From: Candidatus Obscuribacterales bacterium
GTDB taxonomy: Bacteria > Cyanobacteriota > Vampirovibrionia > Obscuribacterales > Obscuribacteraceae
Reading direction: 5' to 3'
Assembly: GCA_020050685.1 (NCBI GenBank)
Contig: JAGVKG010000029.1
Location: forward strand, 124,001-188,000
Length of the DNA: 64,000 bases
Below the pieces are notes generated by a model that saw only the letters and a program-made list of their open reading frames with translations, was not told where the DNA came from and ran no database searches. A program made the position numbers and the translations under genes. Shown in pieces: positions 17,342-26,723 of the stretch. How positions within the stretch are numbered: position 1 is the first letter of the stretch; every line of letters begins with the position of its first letter.

Positions 17342-18568
17342 TTCAGCTAGTTTGATTAACTTGTATGGCCGGTGACTGTCGTTTGGATAATTTGCCACAC
17401 TTAGTTTGAGCTCGGTTCTGAAGGTTTTCCCGTCATTGCTAGTAAAGTCGTAAACTGCAAAATTGCCAGCAAATGTTTTGAGGAGTGATGTAATTTCGTC
17501 GCTTGTACTGTCCGGGAAGGCGGCAATGATTTTGTCCTCGCTCAGATGGCCAATGAGATCGGAGGCTTCACATTGTTTTGCTAATAGTTGACCACAAAGT
17601 GCTACTACATCATCTGCTGCCCGGAAACCAAAAGTTTCCCGAATCTGTTTGAAGTCTTTTGGCGTAAGCACAGCTAATGTAAGCGGGAAGGACTTTCGCT
17701 TGGCCAATGCAATCAGGATTTGCAGCTGATCGACAAATGTTCGATGCAAAGGCAATCCAGTAATTGGATGCCTGCTCGTCATCTGTTTGAGCAATCGATA
17801 TCTCCGGATATGTGATTTCAGGATACTTACTAGTTCTTCTTCATTAAATGGTTTGGCAATATAGTCATCAGCTCCTACATTGAAGGAAGAAACACGGACG
17901 TCCATTGTTGTGTGTGCCGTCATCACAATTATGGGAATGTCTTGCCAACGCGCGGAAGTTCGAATCATTTTGCAGACATCAAAGCCGTTAAGACCAGGCA
18001 TAAGTAAATCTAGCAAGAGCAAATCAGGACGAACTTCGTGCAATGCATCGAGAATGCGGATTGGCTCATTGAGTGTGCGCACGTAAATGTCATGTTTTTC
18101 CAGTGTGGCTGCCACGATATCGGACATTTCTTGATCGTCATCGACAAATAAAATTCGATAACGATTGTCCGATGAAAGACTGAGCAGGTATTGCACGGCA
18201 GAATTGAGAGCATCGAGCGAGAGTGGCTTGGTCAAATACAAGGACGCGCCGGCATCGGCTGCAGCCACCCGATTGTAAATGTGAGCCTTGCCGGAAATGA
18301 AAGCCAGCGGCAAACACTGATTGCCTGGTAACTTTCTTAAGGCTGATGCAAGCTCAAAGGAAATATCTTCACCCGCTAACTGAACATCTAGAATTGCGCC
18401 GTTGAGAGATGTTTTGCTTGCCTTTTCCAGTGCTTCTGCCGAGGAGTTAGCCCGGACTATATCGATGATTAGTTGTTTGCCTAAGAGCTCAACGATATCG
18501 AGAAAGTCTGGATCGTCATCGACGACTAAGATGCGCACAGCTAAATGAGTTTCGACTGCTAATGACAT
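17330..18568 (-). CDS. Tandem-receiver response regulator with degenerate GGDEF domain
   Basis: About 412 residues from the ATG at 18568, preceded by AGGA. Receiver 1 (about 10-130) has VVDDD and phospho-acceptor D61 in AILDVQL. Receiver 2 (about 137-255) has FVDDD, D187 in LLLLDLLMPG and K239 in AKP. The C-terminal part (about 262-412) begins HPITGLPLHRTF like a GGDEF domain, but the signature loop reads IGHLSEDKII rather than GGDEF, so it should not make c-di-GMP. It may instead bind nucleotide or act as an interaction module. It follows the cellulose synthase gene by 11 bases on the same strand and probably controls or senses for it. Confidence 0.87.
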   Translation of the reverse strand: MSLAVETHLAVRILVVDDDPDFLDIVELLGKQLIIDIVRANSSAEALEKASKTSLNGAILDVQLAGEDISFELASALRKLPGNQCLPLAFISGKAHIYNRVAAADAGASLYLTKPLSLDALNSAVQYLLSLSSDNRYRILFVDDDQEMSDIVAATLEKHDIYVRTLNEPIRILDALHEVRPDLLLLDLLMPGLNGFDVCKMIRTSARWQDIPIIVMTAHTTMDVRVSSFNVGADDYIAKPFNEEELVSILKSHIRRYRLLKQMTSRHPITGLPLHRTFVDQLQILIALAKRKSFPLTLAVLTPKDFKQIRETFGFRAADDVVALCGQLLAKQCEASDLIGHLSEDKIIAAFPDSTSDEITSLLKTFAGNFAVYDFTSNDGKTFRTELKLSVANYPNDSHRPYKLIKLAEEKL

Positions 18569-18579
18569 ACTTTCATTTC

Positions 18580-20712
18580 CTAAGTGCGGCGGGAGTGCCA
18601 AGTTTTCCAAGCTACGCGGACTGGTGTGCTAATTAAGTTCCAGTATGATTGGTAGAGTGAATCAAACGGTTCTGAAAAGTGAGACCATGTTTTTTGATCT
18701 GTATAAGCAAGGTGAATTAATGATGTGGTTGATTCAGCTGAAAGGTTGGTAAATTCAATTGCCACCACTTTTTCGCCTTTGGCTGTTTCTTCTATGCGTC
18801 GAACAATTCCATCCACTTTTAGTTCGATAGCACCGCGGCTGGGATTGGAAAATGAAAGGACAACCGATTGGTCTGGTTGAAATGGTGCTGTTTCGCTTTG
18901 TAGATTGTCCAAGATCAGCGACATGCCGTATTCATTTATATCTTTTGATATGCCTGAGACTCTATTATTTGAGCCAGGTAGGGCAAGCAGAATTGAAAGC
19001 CCGCGAGGAATTCGGTGAGTGCGTCTGTAATATGGTCGTTCCAAAGCAATTAAGAGAGCAGCCAGGATCAAAAGAAAGTTATACGAAGCCCAGAAGGCAT
19101 TGATGCCGGTAACGACCTTTTCAGCATAATCATGACTGGCTGCCAATTTCATCGGTACTGCGAAAAGACCTAGAAGGCACAGAACAAAACAAATAAGCAA
19201 TGGCCAGGCAATCTTTAAATCAAAATCAGGCTTGTCGCTCATAATACCTTTTGGCGTGACATTGAATTTGCCAGCTTTGGGATTTAGTAGAGCTAAGGTT
19301 GTTGCATAAGCAGCATATGGCGCCATCACAGTTTCATAGACTTCTGACCAATATGAATGCCTGAAATTATGATACTGGTAATTGCTGGATAAATTGGCTA
19401 AAAGCAAGTGTGGTACAAACATCACAAGTAGATTGGCTGGTGCCACCTGGAAAGGGTGGAGATTGAAAAGTAAATATGCTAATGGTGCCAGGAGAAATAT
19501 CAGTCGTGGCACGCCGAAGAGAAAGTGAATCATGCCGCTGAAATAGCAAAGGCGTTGCGGCCAGGTTAATCCCTTTTTGAACAAAGGATTATCAAGACGC
19601 AAAATTTGTGCCATGCCGCGTGCCCAACGAGTGCGCTGAATGACATAGCCGGAAAAGCTTTCGGGAGATAGACCAACAGAAAGCGGAATAGAAATGAATA
19701 TCGATTTATAGCCAAGAGCGTGCATTTTCATGGAAGTATGACAGTCTTCGGTGACCGTTTCGACAGCAATGCCACCAATTTCTTCAAGCACTGAGCGTCT
19801 GATCACAGCAGCTGAGCCGCAAAAAAATGCTGCGTTCCAATTATTGTTGCCTACTTGAACTAGTTGATAAAAGAGTTCACCTTCTTGGGGTAAGACTCCT
19901 TCCAGATATAAATTTCTTTCTACGGGTGCTGGATTCATGAATCGATGGGGCGTCTGCACCAATGCTAATTTGGGATCTTTGAAGAAGTGCACGGTGTGTT
20001 GGAGAAAGTCCGGAGAAGGAATAAAATCAGCATCAAATATGACAATCAATTCGCCTTTGGTTTTCTTCAAGGCATTGTTTATATTGCCTGCCTTGGCATG
20101 CACGTTATCCAATCGGCTAATGTAATTGCATCCCAGCTCATTTGCCAGTCGTTTCATTTCTTCGCGATGCCCATCATCGAGAACGTAGATCTTCTTGTTG
20201 AAATAGGCAATTGCTTGCGCACCGCATATGGTGCGCCTCAAAATGTCGACGGATTCGTTATAGGTAGGAACGAAAATATCTACCGACGGCATGTAACTCG
20301 GCTCAGGCTGAATTTCGTCATAGGAACGGTTGAGCTGTAAAAGCTGAAATGAGTTGATAATCAAAATTAGGACAATATAGCTTTCTGCAGCATATAAAGC
20401 CAGACTGACTAGCGCATCCAAACAAGTATTGAAATTTAGTGTATGCGTACCGCGCCAAAAAATGTAACGCAAACTTGCAGTTACGGATAAGACAATTAAA
20501 CTAAGCCGCACCTGATCGTTGCTTTTCTTAAGCCACAAGAGTATGCCGGTAAAAATAAAAAAGAGTGAAAATAAAACTTGTTCGGCCATTGGCACATCGG
20601 CCAATAAAATCACTAGCAAGACGACGGAAACCAAGGTTGAGACAATGCCAACCAAAGTGGCATTGTCTTGCCACGAGGTAACCGAGGCGATTAATGATTT
20701 GTTTGCCCCCAT
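18580..20712 (-). CDS. bcsA: Cellulose synthase catalytic subunit, GT2 with PilZ domain
   Basis: About 710 residues. Four N-terminal hydrophobic segments precede a GT2 core: DD at 179-180, DAD at 227-229, TED at 321-323 and QRTRW at 359-363, all needed for processive beta-glucan synthesis. More membrane helices follow, then a C-terminal PilZ-like domain with RRTHR (R-x-x-x-R) and DINEYG, where the usual D/N-x-S-x-x-G has Asn for Ser, so c-di-GMP binding is likely but not certain. The ATG at 20712 has GGGGGA about 7 bases upstream. No bcsB, bcsZ or bcsC is adjacent, which resembles the single-chain CesA arrangement in cyanobacteria. Cellulose is the best guess; another beta-glucan is possible. 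Confidence 0.88.
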   Translation of the reverse strand: MGANKSLIASVTSWQDNATLVGIVSTLVSVVLLVILLADVPMAEQVLFSLFFIFTGILLWLKKSNDQVRLSLIVLSVTASLRYIFWRGTHTLNFNTCLDALVSLALYAAESYIVLILIINSFQLLQLNRSYDEIQPEPSYMPSVDIFVPTYNESVDILRRTICGAQAIAYFNKKIYVLDDGHREEMKRLANELGCNYISRLDNVHAKAGNINNALKKTKGELIVIFDADFIPSPDFLQHTVHFFKDPKLALVQTPHRFMNPAPVERNLYLEGVLPQEGELFYQLVQVGNNNWNAAFFCGSAAVIRRSVLEEIGGIAVETVTEDCHTSMKMHALGYKSIFISIPLSVGLSPESFSGYVIQRTRWARGMAQILRLDNPLFKKGLTWPQRLCYFSGMIHFLFGVPRLIFLLAPLAYLLFNLHPFQVAPANLLVMFVPHLLLANLSSNYQYHNFRHSYWSEVYETVMAPYAAYATTLALLNPKAGKFNVTPKGIMSDKPDFDLKIAWPLLICFVLCLLGLFAVPMKLAASHDYAEKVVTGINAFWASYNFLLILAALLIALERPYYRRTHRIPRGLSILLALPGSNNRVSGISKDINEYGMSLILDNLQSETAPFQPDQSVVLSFSNPSRGAIELKVDGIVRRIEETAKGEKVVAIEFTNLSAESTTSLIHLAYTDQKTWSHFSEPFDSLYQSYWNLISTPVRVAWKTWHSRRT

Positions 20713-20822
20713 AGCAGATCCCCCACTGGATCTAATATTCCCTGGACGCAAGCAATTCGTTCTAGATTAATTTGGATCTCATGACAACAGCCATTTCAAC
20801 CGTCCAATTGCCCAAACAGAGT

Positions 20823-22115
20823 CTATCGGCGCTGGTATTTGCTTGCCCATTTGACTATGGATTCGCCAGATCCGCTTGTCACAACTTGATGTTCCTGTCC
20901 TTCGCCTTCAATCGTTTCGGTTGTCGGATCGTAGATCAGAATGTATTCTGTGACTGTATATCCTTGACCTGGGTGTTGAGTTTCCTTTCGCCACACTATC
21001 CTGTTTCCTTCAAGGGTACCTAAAAGTGCTTCTTGACCGTCGCCGATCACAAATACTTGGTTGCCGTCTTGCCTGAGTGTTACGACTTGCGTGCTTGTGC
21101 CATAGCCGGGGATGGGCATACTGTAGCCTGGTCCTCTGGAAATTCCGCCTAGGCTTGAGAAGGTATGAAGCCACTCGCCGTTTAGTGTCGATGCCTTTCT
21201 TCCCGAATTTGCAGGCATAGATGGTGGCACAATCGTGGGTGTGCTTGCTGCTTGTGCTGCTGGCATAAGTTCAATCATGCCGCGCTGGCGAAAACCACGC
21301 TCCGCACGTTCTATTGTACATTTGCCGGAGGAGTCCTTTGGCATGCGGGCAATTTGACGTCGGGGTGATTCTGCTAAGACGCGGCAGGCACGCCCGTTAA
21401 TTTTTACCCTCGATGTAGCGCTTCTTCCGTCGCAGCGCCCTTCGATCAGCAGTGCCTTGCCGCACTGCCCACTTGTTGGTAATTTGCAAACCGGCGGATT
21501 GGCCTGACTTATAGGTGGCAATGACTTGTAGGCTGGTTTGGCGCGTACTTGCTTTCGGCATAGTTCCTTACCGCTGGCTTCACGCAAAACGATTGTAATT
21601 TCACCGCAATTTGGTGGCACCTGGCACGTGAATCCTTGATCTGGTTTGTGCCCTAGCTTTATATATGGAGCAGACTTTTCAATTTTTGGCTCTGGCACTG
21701 GCTGAACAGTAGAAGTGCCATGACTTTCCGGAGGGATTTCTTTGGCTGGTCTCGTTTCATTTAAATCTGATTCTGCTGCTTCAGCGATTTGTTCCGGTTC
21801 CTTGACTTCATTGGTCTTTTCGATCTCAACCACTATACCGCTCAGCTCGTCTTCATTTTGAGCAATCTTTTCTTTTTCCTCTCCCTTTGGCTCGACAAGC
21901 ACAGTGCCGGATATGGTGTCACCATCTGCGAGATCATCAGGTAGATCGACTTCGACGCGGCCGTTCAATGTATCGAATGAAACCGATTCTAGACCGTCTT
22001 CTTCTTTTACACTGGCAGTGACAGGGGTGTCCTGTCCCTGAATGCTCATTGCGTTGAAGAAACAAAAGTTGCCAATTATCAGAGACATTAAAAGCAATTG
22101 AATCCAATTTCTCAT
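20823..22115 (-). CDS. Secreted protein of unknown function with acidic and Pro-rich regions
   Basis: A 430-residue protein with an N-terminal signal segment (LLLMSLIIGNFCFFNAMSIQG). Residues about 30-145 are very acidic and low in complexity, rich in Glu, Lys and Pro. A cysteine-containing middle part (about 155-280) repeats short CxLP/CQVPP-type pieces, and a C-terminal domain (about 310-430) has beta-strand patterning: EWLHTFSSLGG, VVTLRQDGNQVFVIG, GTLEGNRIVWRKE. The last piece reads like a lipocalin-like or calycin-type barrel found in small secreted proteins. It lies upstream of bcsA on the same strand (110-base gap). No function can be assigned. Confidence 0.7.
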   Translation of the reverse strand: MRNWIQLLLMSLIIGNFCFFNAMSIQGQDTPVTASVKEEDGLESVSFDTLNGRVEVDLPDDLADGDTISGTVLVEPKGEEKEKIAQNEDELSGIVVEIEKTNEVKEPEQIAEAAESDLNETRPAKEIPPESHGTSTVQPVPEPKIEKSAPYIKLGHKPDQGFTCQVPPNCGEITIVLREASGKELCRKQVRAKPAYKSLPPISQANPPVCKLPTSGQCGKALLIEGRCDGRSATSRVKINGRACRVLAESPRRQIARMPKDSSGKCTIERAERGFRQRGMIELMPAAQAASTPTIVPPSMPANSGRKASTLNGEWLHTFSSLGGISRGPGYSMPIPGYGTSTQVVTLRQDGNQVFVIGDGQEALLGTLEGNRIVWRKETQHPGQGYTVTEYILIYDPTTETIEGEGQEHQVVTSGSGESIVKWASKYQRR

Positions 22116-22339
22116 TGCAAACCTCAGCGGAAAACATCTACTAGAATTGATACCGTTACTAGTATTTCCCGGCTGCCAAAGTTTCTAACTCTGTATGAAG
22201 AAAACGATGCAAGGTACTTTATCGGACTCTAGATCGGGCTCTGAGATTTTGGCATTTAGAACTTCGCCTATGTAATAACGTCAAGCTGTTGGGAAAACTG
22301 TTAGAGTTAGGTAGTGAAAAGTTTTGGGAGGCAGGAGCG

Positions 22340-23044
22340 ATGAAGACATCCGATAGCATGAACCTGGCAATGAAGATGTCAGGCAATAGACTCAACAAGA
22401 AGTTGGCTGTAGCCGCAAGTCTAGCGCTTGTGATGAGTATTCCTTGTTTGAATGCTATGGCTGATAGCGATACGACAACTGCTCCGAATTCTGCCAGTCA
22501 AAATGCACCAGAAGCAAGTTCAACAGTTTTGCAAGGTGGCGTGCAAAAGACAGCTAAGCAAGCCATGTTAGGTTTGAGATCCATTACCGATGCTTCTGGA
22601 AAGTTGAAGCGGGCCGCGTCTGACTTATTTGGTGAGTGTTCCAGGCACGATCAACAAATTGAAGAAGAGCCAGAAATGATCGGTGGCACAATTATTGAAA
22701 TTCCAATTAGTTTTGATCTCGGACCGTGTTTGCCGCCGCGCAAGAAGTATGTTGACTTGTTCATGAGTCATATCGAGCAATTTGATAACCTTTTGGATGA
22801 GGAAGTTGCAGGGATTTTGATTCCTGATGATAAGACTGAATCAGTCAATCCGGTGATGAGCAATATGAATGTGGTTATGCAAGATGTGGATTCTCGTTTA
22901 GCGAGCTTGAAGCAGTTGACTGGCACTAAACCATATCCGGGCACTGCAATTGGGCAGCAGTGCAAACTCATATCAGATGATATGAAGCAATTGAATGAGT
23001 TGACCAAAAAAGCATTTCACTTGGTTAAGGATAAACATAGCTAG
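22340..23044 (+). CDS. Secreted helical protein, first of a paralogous pair
   Basis: About 234 residues from the ATG at 22340, preceded by GGAGGCAGGAGCG; the frame is open upstream from a TTG without a site. A signal peptide (KLAVAASLALVMSIPCLNAMA) precedes a Ser/Thr-rich linker and a helical domain with a GECSRHD motif, a GGTIIEIPISFD segment and LIPDDKTESVNPVMSNMNVV. The next gene encodes a protein with the same order of elements (GECYRAD, GGFGMVIPLSPD, VIPEDRAALLNPMLDQL), so the two are paralogues. Probably periplasmic. Role unknown. Confidence 0.75.
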   Translation: MKTSDSMNLAMKMSGNRLNKKLAVAASLALVMSIPCLNAMADSDTTTAPNSASQNAPEASSTVLQGGVQKTAKQAMLGLRSITDASGKLKRAASDLFGECSRHDQQIEEEPEMIGGTIIEIPISFDLGPCLPPRKKYVDLFMSHIEQFDNLLDEEVAGILIPDDKTESVNPVMSNMNVVMQDVDSRLASLKQLTGTKPYPGTAIGQQCKLISDDMKQLNELTKKAFHLVKDKHS

Positions 23045-23062
23045 GCAGTGAGGTTGGCAAAG

Positions 23063-23833
23063 ATGATTGGCAGAGTTTCACTGGCATGTTTAATTGTCGG
23101 TTCTACGTTTGTGACGACTGGATTTACTTTGGTTTTTGCTGAGGATGCGACTCAGCCCGTTGTGCCAAGCGATGAAGCCAAGTCTAAGGTAAAAGACGAG
23201 AGTACAAGCGATAGTGCGACAAGCGGAACCAAAACAGAAATAAAAGAAGAGAAGCCTGAAGACAAGAGTGAAGGCAGTCAGTTGCCTGCCCCAGCGGAAG
23301 CTAAATCGTCTGGAAAAAACAAAAAGGAAAAAACGCCGAAGACAATTGCTGAGGCAATAAAGCTGATTAATCAAAAGCTCAATGGCATTCAACGTTTAGC
23401 TAAGCAAATGGAAGGTGAGTGTTACAGGGCTGATACGGCCATGAGCCAGGGTCAGGAGGTGACTGGTGGATTTGGTATGGTGATACCGCTTAGTCCAGAT
23501 AGTGCATCAGGTAGTCAGAACTATCAGGCACCAAGACCAAAACAAATCAGGCAATACGCTAAACACATAGAGACCAATGTTTCCGATATCCAAGAATTAC
23601 TTACTTCTATTGTGATTCCAGAAGATAGGGCGGCTCTACTTAACCCGATGCTTGATCAGCTTAAATCATCGATTGCTGCGGTGCAGCAACACCAAAATAA
23701 TGTTAGCGGCAATTTGAATGCCATGGAAATTGCTCGAGGGACTATTTTGAGCGAAGCGCATTTTTTTCAAGGCGTAACAAACCGTGTGCGTGAAGATGGC
23801 GATAAACTGAGCAAGGCGGCGTCTAAAAAGTAG
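23063..23833 (+). CDS. Secreted helical protein, second of a paralogous pair
   Basis: About 256 residues. The ATG at 23063 has GAGG 9 bases upstream; a GTG at 23048, 3 bases after the previous stop, is an alternative. A signal peptide (VSLACLIVGSTFVTTGFTLVFA) is followed by a highly charged Lys/Glu/Ser linker (about 35-95) and a helical domain sharing GEC-x-R/H-x-D, GG...IP.S.D and IPED/IPDD...NPM elements with its neighbour. The single Cys in GEC is kept in both. Likely co-transcribed with the preceding gene. Its last 11 bases overlap the end of the convergent methyltransferase gene. Confidence 0.75.
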   Translation: MIGRVSLACLIVGSTFVTTGFTLVFAEDATQPVVPSDEAKSKVKDESTSDSATSGTKTEIKEEKPEDKSEGSQLPAPAEAKSSGKNKKEKTPKTIAEAIKLINQKLNGIQRLAKQMEGECYRADTAMSQGQEVTGGFGMVIPLSPDSASGSQNYQAPRPKQIRQYAKHIETNVSDIQELLTSIVIPEDRAALLNPMLDQLKSSIAAVQQHQNNVSGNLNAMEIARGTILSEAHFFQGVTNRVREDGDKLSKAASKK

Positions 23834-24746
23834 CATCGCTACGCAAAAGTGTTTGCATGGCAAATTGTACGGAGCGCACATCCAATGAATTCCCGAGCAG
23901 TCTCCAGCGTGCATTGAATGAGAATTGCTCTGGAAAAGTAAAAGTATTTCTGAATCCGAGCAAGCGCAGTATTTCTCGATCGGAAAATCGCCTCAGCGTG
24001 TCATCGTAGTTTTTTAGAAATGAGCCGCTAGCCTTCATGCATTTCCAATAATTGCTGGTAAAGCAAATGGCATAGGCATCATCCACCTTGGGGTCAATAA
24101 CATTCAATGATTCACCAAACCGATTCATTTGTTCCCGTTCCAAGGTAAGTTTTGGATCCGGATTGGTTTCTAAAAATGATGACAAGGACGCACTGTCGCT
24201 ATGCTCTATTCGGCTATCACCGATTGTTTTTCCATCACGCCTGGCAAGCAAGAAATAGCGCGGACGTCTCATTGGTACACCGAACATTGTTGGGCAAATG
24301 TGCAATTGCTTAAAACTATATCCGGCATCTTGCAGCATGGTAACCAAGCGCGCTTGTGCTTGCGAATCGGCAAAACCCAAAACATTTTCTAGTAAGAGGT
24401 ACTTTGGCAAATGTTTGCTAAATAATTGCATGACGTTTAAGAAAGAAACGGCTCTGGCATCGTTCATGTCTTTTGCCTTCCCACGTCTGCTATAGGGAGT
24501 ACAGGGTGGGCTGAGCCACCATAGATCTGATTCATGAATATGTTCGTGCCTAATGCTGTCCAAATTATGAGCAGTCGGTCTTCTGCCGAAGTTGGCAAAA
24601 TATACTTCATTTGCCTCGGCACTTTGATCAAATGAACAAACTATATCTATTTCTTGCCAGTCGAGCTTGCCGTAATCTAAAGTCCGGCAAGCTTCAGCAA
24701 ATCCGCCAATGCCGGAAAAGAACTCAACGGCCCTCAGCGATGACAC
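23823..24746 (-). CDS. DNMT2-like cytosine-5 methyltransferase (predicted tRNA C38 type)
   Basis: 307 residues. Motif I is VEFFSGIGGF; the catalytic cysteine is C82 in SPPCTPYSR; motif VI is LLLENVLGF; motif VIII is RPRYFLLAR. Features special to the DNMT2/TRDMT1 family are present: ANEVYFANF after motif II, the CFT motif (AICFTSNY...ASGS) in the target-recognition region, and the closing LLGF...FP...RWRLLGNSL. DNMT2 proteins, including known bacterial members such as that of Geobacter, methylate C38 in tRNA rather than DNA. No restriction enzyme lies nearby. The start is a GTG 1 base after the TPR-gene stop, so it is coupled to the xylA operon. The fold is certain, the tRNA target an inference. 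Confidence 0.85.
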   Translation of the reverse strand: MSSLRAVEFFSGIGGFAEACRTLDYGKLDWQEIDIVCSFDQSAEANEVYFANFGRRPTAHNLDSIRHEHIHESDLWWLSPPCTPYSRRGKAKDMNDARAVSFLNVMQLFSKHLPKYLLLENVLGFADSQAQARLVTMLQDAGYSFKQLHICPTMFGVPMRRPRYFLLARRDGKTIGDSRIEHSDSASLSSFLETNPDPKLTLEREQMNRFGESLNVIDPKVDDAYAICFTSNYWKCMKASGSFLKNYDDTLRRFSDREILRLLGFRNTFTFPEQFSFNARWRLLGNSLDVRSVQFAMQTLLRSDATF

Positions 24747-24747
24747 T

Positions 24748-25314
24748 CTAGTCTACCGGCTTGTAACCAAGCTGTTCGACTTTGGCTCTGTCCTTTTCCG
24801 CTAAGTCTCTGCGACCCACCTTGATATAGGCCAAAGCACGATTGTAATAAGCATTACCGTCTTTGGGATTGAGGGCGATGGACAGTGTACAGTCGTCAAT
24901 ACCTTTTTGATCGAGACCAAGTTGCATGTAAGCAACACCGCGCTCCATGAAGTATCGCGAATGAGTCGGATCAAGTGCGATTGCTTTTGTGAACGCATCG
25001 ATTGATTCTGGATAACGTTTCAAAAAGTATAAGGACTCAGCTTTGTTGAAGTAAGCCTTGGCAGACTTAGGTTCTATGGCAATCTGTTCATTGAAACAAT
25101 TTAGTGCGTCGGTGTATTGGCCAAAGGATTTGAGATTCTCACCTTTGAACTCATAAAACCAAGCGGCTTGTCCTTGTGTACAGGCTAGTATTCCTAAAGC
25201 TGTACAGACCAATGTCGATATGAGAATAATTAGGTTCAACTTGGAATGAGGCGAGATCCTTCTTGCGCTCTTGGTCGTTGATTGTTCTGGTTGTGTAATT
25301 GTATTGTTAGTCAT
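24748..25314 (-). CDS. Membrane-anchored TPR-repeat protein
   Basis: A 188-residue protein with an N-terminal cytoplasmic tail, one membrane segment (about 27-46, LNLIILISTLVCTALGILAC) and four tetratricopeptide repeats from about residue 56: WFYEFKGENLKSFGQYTDAL, AKAYFNKAESLYFLKRYPES, SRYFMERGVAYMQLGLDQKG and GNAYYNRALAYIKVGRRDLA. TPRs mediate protein-protein contacts, here on the periplasmic side if the anchor is type II. AGGAAG lies 11 bases before the ATG. It sits 14 bases after xylA and 1 base before the DNMT2-like gene, all on the same strand. The partner is unknown. Confidence 0.85.
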   Translation of the reverse strand: MTNNTITQPEQSTTKSARRISPHSKLNLIILISTLVCTALGILACTQGQAAWFYEFKGENLKSFGQYTDALNCFNEQIAIEPKSAKAYFNKAESLYFLKRYPESIDAFTKAIALDPTHSRYFMERGVAYMQLGLDQKGIDDCTLSIALNPKDGNAYYNRALAYIKVGRRDLAEKDRAKVEQLGYKPVD

Positions 25315-25328
25315 CTTGATGTAACTTC

Positions 25329-26549
25329 CTATGCACGGGCAGCAAGAGTTGTTTGTTTGGCGGCTGTCGAAGCGGTGTTGCCGCGCACGCCAAGCAAGAG
25401 TTCAAAAACGAGTTGATCGAGGCGTTCATAATTACGGCCAATCTCAGCCAGGTGTTGAGTGTCAAAAGCCGCTGATTTCAGCTTGCTAGCAGATGCTTTG
25501 CTGTATGTGCCAAGTTGATATTCATCGTGTCCGCCTTCGGCACGAATTTCTTTTAGCAGAGACTGTATCTCTTTGTCTTCGGCGAATTGGTGCGCTTTCT
25601 CTTTCAAGATGTTGTAGCTGCGCATGCAACCAAGGGCAAAGGCAAAGACGCCTTCTTCATCTTCTGATCTATAAGCATGTGCGTCGAAATGTCTTGGACC
25701 GGCGTAACCCGATTCTTCCAAGAGCTTCACCAGATAAAACATTGGCTTAATGGACTCGGATGCAAATCGTAAATCTTGATCGTATCTACCGGGCTTTTGA
25801 TCATTCAAATCTATATGGAACAATTTGCCGGCATCAATAGCCTGCGAAATTGAATGGTAAAAATTCAAGCCACTCATATGCTCGTGCGCTACTTCCGGAT
25901 TGACTCCGACAATTTCCGGATGATCCAAAGTTTCGATGAAAGCCAGCATATGACCGGTTGTCGGCAAATAAATATCTGAGCGTGGCTCATTTGGTTTGGC
26001 TTCTAAAGCAAACTTCAAATTGTATTTTTGATCGAGAGCATATTCGGTTAGGTAATTTACACCTTCGCGATACCACTTAAGGGCTTCGATGGCATCTTTC
26101 GCGGCATCGACTTCTGTTCCTTCACGTCCACCCCAGAGTACAAATATTTCTGCTCCCAGTTCGACACCTAAATCCATGGCCTTCATTGTCTTCTGAATGG
26201 CAAAGGCGCGCACGCGGGCATCGGACGAGGTGAAAGCACCGTCTTTGAAAATCGGATGGTAGAAAAGATTGACGGTTGCCATTGGCACTTTCATGCCATG
26301 TTCGCTCAGGGCTTTTTTAAATTCGCTGACGATTTTCGTGCGCTCAGTTTCATTCGCCTCAAATGGCACTAAGTCATTGTCGTGTAAATTGACGCCATAG
26401 GCTCCCAGCTCAGACAGTCGCTTCACTATTTGAGTTGGCGAGATAGCACCGCGTACTGCATCGCCAAATGGGTCGCGCCCACGGTTGCCGACAGTCCAAA
26501 GTCCAAATGTAAAGTGGTCTTCTTTCTTGGGTGTATATTGATCGGACAT
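25329..26549 (-). CDS. xylA: Xylose isomerase
   Basis: About 406 residues, class I (Streptomyces-like) xylose isomerase, converting D-xylose to D-xylulose (and D-glucose to fructose) in the cytoplasm. Active-site residues follow the Streptomyces enzyme with an offset of two: H56, D59, E183, K185, E219, H222, D247, D257, D259 and D289, seen in [40 protein letters not shown] and RHFDAH. I chose the ATG at 26549 with GAGG upstream; a GTG at 26564 has no site. It is divergent from xylB across a 174-base gap and heads an operon with the TPR and DNMT2-like genes. Confidence 0.96.
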   Translation of the reverse strand: MSDQYTPKKEDHFTFGLWTVGNRGRDPFGDAVRGAISPTQIVKRLSELGAYGVNLHDNDLVPFEANETERTKIVSEFKKALSEHGMKVPMATVNLFYHPIFKDGAFTSSDARVRAFAIQKTMKAMDLGVELGAEIFVLWGGREGTEVDAAKDAIEALKWYREGVNYLTEYALDQKYNLKFALEAKPNEPRSDIYLPTTGHMLAFIETLDHPEIVGVNPEVAHEHMSGLNFYHSISQAIDAGKLFHIDLNDQKPGRYDQDLRFASESIKPMFYLVKLLEESGYAGPRHFDAHAYRSEDEEGVFAFALGCMRSYNILKEKAHQFAEDKEIQSLLKEIRAEGGHDEYQLGTYSKASASKLKSAAFDTQHLAEIGRNYERLDQLVFELLLGVRGNTASTAAKQTTLAARA

Positions 26550-26723
26550 AGCGCTTGACCTCACACGACAAATGCGGGAATGGAACGTATAAAACTTCGA
26601 GTTATCATGTTATCGCAACTTTCCTCTTAGAAACCCCTCTAAAAACCATTGCATTGTCGCCTATGGGTTATATTGTTCAAAACATTCCTTTTGGGTGAGA
26701 ATTTCCACTGTTTGGAGAGTTTT

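Noticed and set aside
18568-18610. TTG-initiated 14-residue extension of the response regulator overlapping bcsA.
   Set aside because: The ATG at 18568 has a better ribosome-binding site and the receiver domain begins right after it.
23823-24746. Cytosine methyltransferase considered as part of a restriction-modification system.
   Set aside because: No endonuclease or Vsr-like gene is adjacent, and DNMT2-specific motifs point to tRNA.
26550-26723. Search for a XylR operator between xylA and xylB.
   Set aside because: No convincing inverted repeat or promoter pair stood out; only AT-rich sequence and weak hexamers.
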